64,000 nt of DNA, taken from contig NZ_FNRA01000016.1 in NCBI RefSeq assembly GCF_900107535.1, forward strand, positions 1-64,000. Direction: 5' to 3'. This DNA comes from Pedobacter hartonius. Lineage in GTDB: Bacteria > Bacteroidota > Bacteroidia > Sphingobacteriales > Sphingobacteriaceae. Made by a program: the position numbers and the translations under genes. Positions 62,223 to 64,000 of this stretch are shown piece by piece (the first letter of the stretch is position 1; the number at the start of each line of letters is the position of its first letter). The notes below the pieces were generated by a model, which saw nothing but the letters and a program-made list of their open reading frames with translations, was not told the origin of the DNA and ran no database searches.

Positions 62223-63191
62223 TTATATTAAACCTTCATGTAAAAGGTCGTGCAAATGTACAATACCAAAGTAACCTTTGGCATCGGTAACTAACAATTG
62301 TGTAATATTATATTCACGGATGAGTTCAAAAGCAGTGACAGCTAATGTATCTTTATCTATCGTTTTGGGATTGTTGTTCATAATTTCACTTGCAGTGAGA
62401 TCAGTCAGGTTCGGATATTTCTCCAGCATTCTTCTAATATCGCCGTCGGTAATGATACCCTTTATCTGATGATTTGCATCAACAACAACCACGGCACCTA
62501 AACGGTTTTTACTAATTGCAATTATCACGTCTTTAACAGATGCTGCCGGCGAAACACTGGGTTTCGCATTACGCTGCGCCAGTTCAGATACTTTGAGATA
62601 TAATTTTTTCCCGAGGGAGCCGCCCGGATGAAAACGTGCGAAATCATCGGCGTTAAAGTCGCGCGCCATCAGCAGGCTTACCGCCAGTGCATCGCCCATG
62701 GCCAGTTGTGCCGTGGTGCTGGTAGTGGGGGCAAGGTTATTAGGGCAGGCTTCTTTATCTATGGAAGTATTCAGGATCAGGTCCGCATGTTTTGCCAGCT
62801 CAGATTCCACCTGGCCCACCATGCCGATCAGCAGGTTGCCCGCCTGTTTGAGCAGGGGGGTAAGTACCTTGATTTCGGGGGTATTTCCGCTCTTGGAAAT
62901 GCAGATGACGATATCGTTTTTTTGTATCATCCCGAGGTCTCCGTGTACCGCATCAGAGGCGTGCATATAGCTGGAAGGAGTGCCCGTAGAATTAAAAGTA
63001 GCGACAATTTTTTGAGCTATTATAGCGCTTTTACCGATTCCCGTGACGATCACACGGCCCTTTCCGGCAAGAATATGCTCCACAATAGCTACAAAATCGT
63101 CATTTACATACGAAATTAGCCCGAGAATTGCATGCGCTTCGGCCTGTAAAGTGTTGATCCCCGCCTCAATAATTGATTTTTTACTTTTCAA
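62223..63191 (-). CDS. kdsD: Arabinose-5-phosphate isomerase (KdsD/KpsF)
   Basis: This 322-aa protein has an N-terminal SIS domain (TGIGKSAIIAQKI, then STGTPSSYMHASDAVHGDLG) and two C-terminal CBS domains (from about residue 205). It interconverts ribulose 5-phosphate and arabinose 5-phosphate for Kdo synthesis of lipopolysaccharide. No ATG is available downstream of the divergent recQ start. I chose TTG at 63191 because it gives the usual family start (LKSKKSIIEAG); TTG at 63230 is an alternative. It forms an operon with manC. Confidence 0.94.
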   Translation of the reverse strand: MKSKKSIIEAGINTLQAEAHAILGLISYVNDDFVAIVEHILAGKGRVIVTGIGKSAIIAQKIVATFNSTGTPSSYMHASDAVHGDLGMIQKNDIVICISKSGNTPEIKVLTPLLKQAGNLLIGMVGQVESELAKHADLILNTSIDKEACPNNLAPTTSTTAQLAMGDALAVSLLMARDFNADDFARFHPGGSLGKKLYLKVSELAQRNAKPSVSPAASVKDVIIAISKNRLGAVVVVDANHQIKGIITDGDIRRMLEKYPNLTDLTASEIMNNNPKTIDKDTLAVTAFELIREYNITQLLVTDAKGYFGIVHLHDLLHEGLI

Positions 63192-63279
63192 AGAGAATTT
63201 ATTAGTATATTGATGCTTTAATTGACGCAAAATTATGTTATTTTGAATCAAAAATAGCACTGAATATTTTATACACAAA

Positions 63280-64000
63280 ATGGACGTGAAAAAGTCGTTG
63301 TTTGACAACTTACAAACCTTCTTTGGTTTCGACAACTTTAAAGGCGATCAGGAATCAATTATTACTAATGTTCTTGAGCGCAAAAACACCTTCGTGATTA
63401 TGCCCACAGGTGGAGGTAAATCTATCTGTTATCAATTACCGGCACTCATGTCTGAGGGCACTGCCATTGTGATATCGCCGCTGATTGCGCTGATGAAAAA
63501 TCAGGTGGACCAGCTCAGGGCATTCGGTGGCAGCGATAGCATTGCACATTTTCTGAATTCTTCGCTGAACAAATCGGAAATTACACAGGTAAAGAATGAC
63601 CTGCTCAGTGGACAGACCAAGTTATTATATGTGGCACCGGAATCTTTATCCAAAGCGGATAATATTGAATTCCTTAAACTCATTACTATATCTTTTGTTG
63701 CGGTTGATGAAGCCCATTGTATTTCGGAATGGGGACATGATTTTCGTCCGGAATACCGGCGGATCAGACAGGTGATCAGTGGCCTCGGCCCTGATATTCC
63801 AATTATTGCCCTGACAGCTACGGCGACCCCAAAGGTACAGCAGGATATTATCAAAAACCTGCAGATGAGCGATGCCACGCTGTTCAAATCCTCCTTTAAC
63901 AGGCCTAACTTATTTTATGAGATCCGCCCTAAAAGAGATGTGCTGAAAGAAATCATCCGGTACATCAAATACAATACAGGGAAGTCTGGCATTATCTATT
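63280..64000 (+). CDS. recQ: ATP-dependent DNA helicase RecQ (5' part)
   Basis: The frame opens at ATG 63280 and is still open at the right edge, with 240 codons seen. Walker A MPTGGGKSICYQLPAL (about 47-62), DEAHCISEWGHDFRPEY (about 145-161) and ALTATATP follow the RecQ order, with FNRPNLFYEI after. It acts in recombination repair and works with topoisomerase III. The start is divergent from kdsD with about 90 bp between. Confidence 0.97.
   Translation, partial: MDVKKSLFDNLQTFFGFDNFKGDQESIITNVLERKNTFVIMPTGGGKSICYQLPALMSEGTAIVISPLIALMKNQVDQLRAFGGSDSIAHFLNSSLNKSEITQVKNDLLSGQTKLLYVAPESLSKADNIEFLKLITISFVAVDEAHCISEWGHDFRPEYRRIRQVISGLGPDIPIIALTATATPKVQQDIIKNLQMSDATLFKSSFNRPNLFYEIRPKRDVLKEIIRYIKYNTGKSGIIY

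Noticed and set aside
63192..63335. An upstream start for kdsD at 63335
   Set aside because: It would overlap the recQ start, and the extra 48 residues look like translated promoter DNA.
1..64000. tRNA, rRNA, riboswitch or prophage elements
   Set aside because: I read through the spacers for cloverleaf, conserved rRNA and known aptamer patterns and found none that I could support.

Overview
The window reads as chromosomal DNA of a Bacteroidota bacterium, most likely Sphingobacteriaceae (Pedobacter/Mucilaginibacter type). The basis is the gene content: a GLPGLI-family protein beside a CarboxypepD_reg-type outer-membrane barrel, a GH97 enzyme, a DUF3347 lipoprotein, a Ter-type stress cluster, and housekeeping genes with clear Bacteroidota character. 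Several promoters also fit the Bacteroidota -7 consensus TAnnTTTG. I saw no rRNA, tRNA, CRISPR array, prophage or intact insertion sequence. The assignment is an inference from gene content, not from a marker gene.

Positions 1-17,200 form an accessory, visibly AT-rich island. It holds thirteen short soluble glycosyltransferase-like genes in five paralogous sets: A, five GT2 genes with a WDDDDW motif; B, two GT2 genes; C, two GT2 genes with CNND; D, two GT10 fucosyltransferase-like genes; E, two genes with a WLWKP motif. With them are three small paralogous proteins that begin with a WY(A/Q)(F/Y) motif, and one unknown protein. There is no flippase, polymerase, chain-length regulator or priming transferase, so this is not an ordinary capsule or O-antigen locus. 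Four minus-strand transcription units share one regulatory layout: a 14-bp near-palindrome (consensus GGGACANNTGTCCC, often GGGCCAGCTGTCCC) exactly 22-23 nt upstream of a TAAWTTKN -7 box. Two secreted glycoside hydrolases (an alpha-galactosidase-like protein and GH97) sit inside the island. The first shares an ungapped 80-bp upstream block with the second E-type gene.

Positions 17,600-24,000 hold a biotin operon (bioA, bioB, bioD and bioF, headed by a ferritin-like di-iron protein of unknown role) divergent from a MocR-type GntR/aminotransferase regulator. Neither bioC nor bioH is present. That makes the di-iron protein a candidate for the missing pimeloyl step and MocR a candidate regulator.

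Positions 24,500-49,100 carry a large MscS-type channel, a GNAT-like protein, YjbQ, an Rpn-type nuclease, a kynureninase-bestrophin-histone-deacetylase-like operon, topoisomerase III, a Ter stress cluster (HAD, PRTase, two TerD proteins, a TelA-like protein and a co-encoded unknown protein), a class IV aminotransferase, a metallo-beta-lactamase-fold hydrolase, a two-gene unknown pair followed by miaA, a small outer-membrane protein, a DUF3347 lipoprotein, citrate synthase and TerC.

Positions 49,100-64,000 carry GLPGLI plus an outer-membrane barrel, a concentrative nucleoside transporter, a bifunctional nuclease, etfA and etfB, a TPR protein, a chromate transporter, dnaB, a SpoU rRNA methyltransferase, mannose-1-phosphate guanylyltransferase, arabinose-5-phosphate isomerase, and the 5' part of recQ running off the right edge. 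The GDP-mannose made by the guanylyltransferase could feed GDP-fucose synthesis for the two GT10-like enzymes, but the intermediate enzymes are not in the window.
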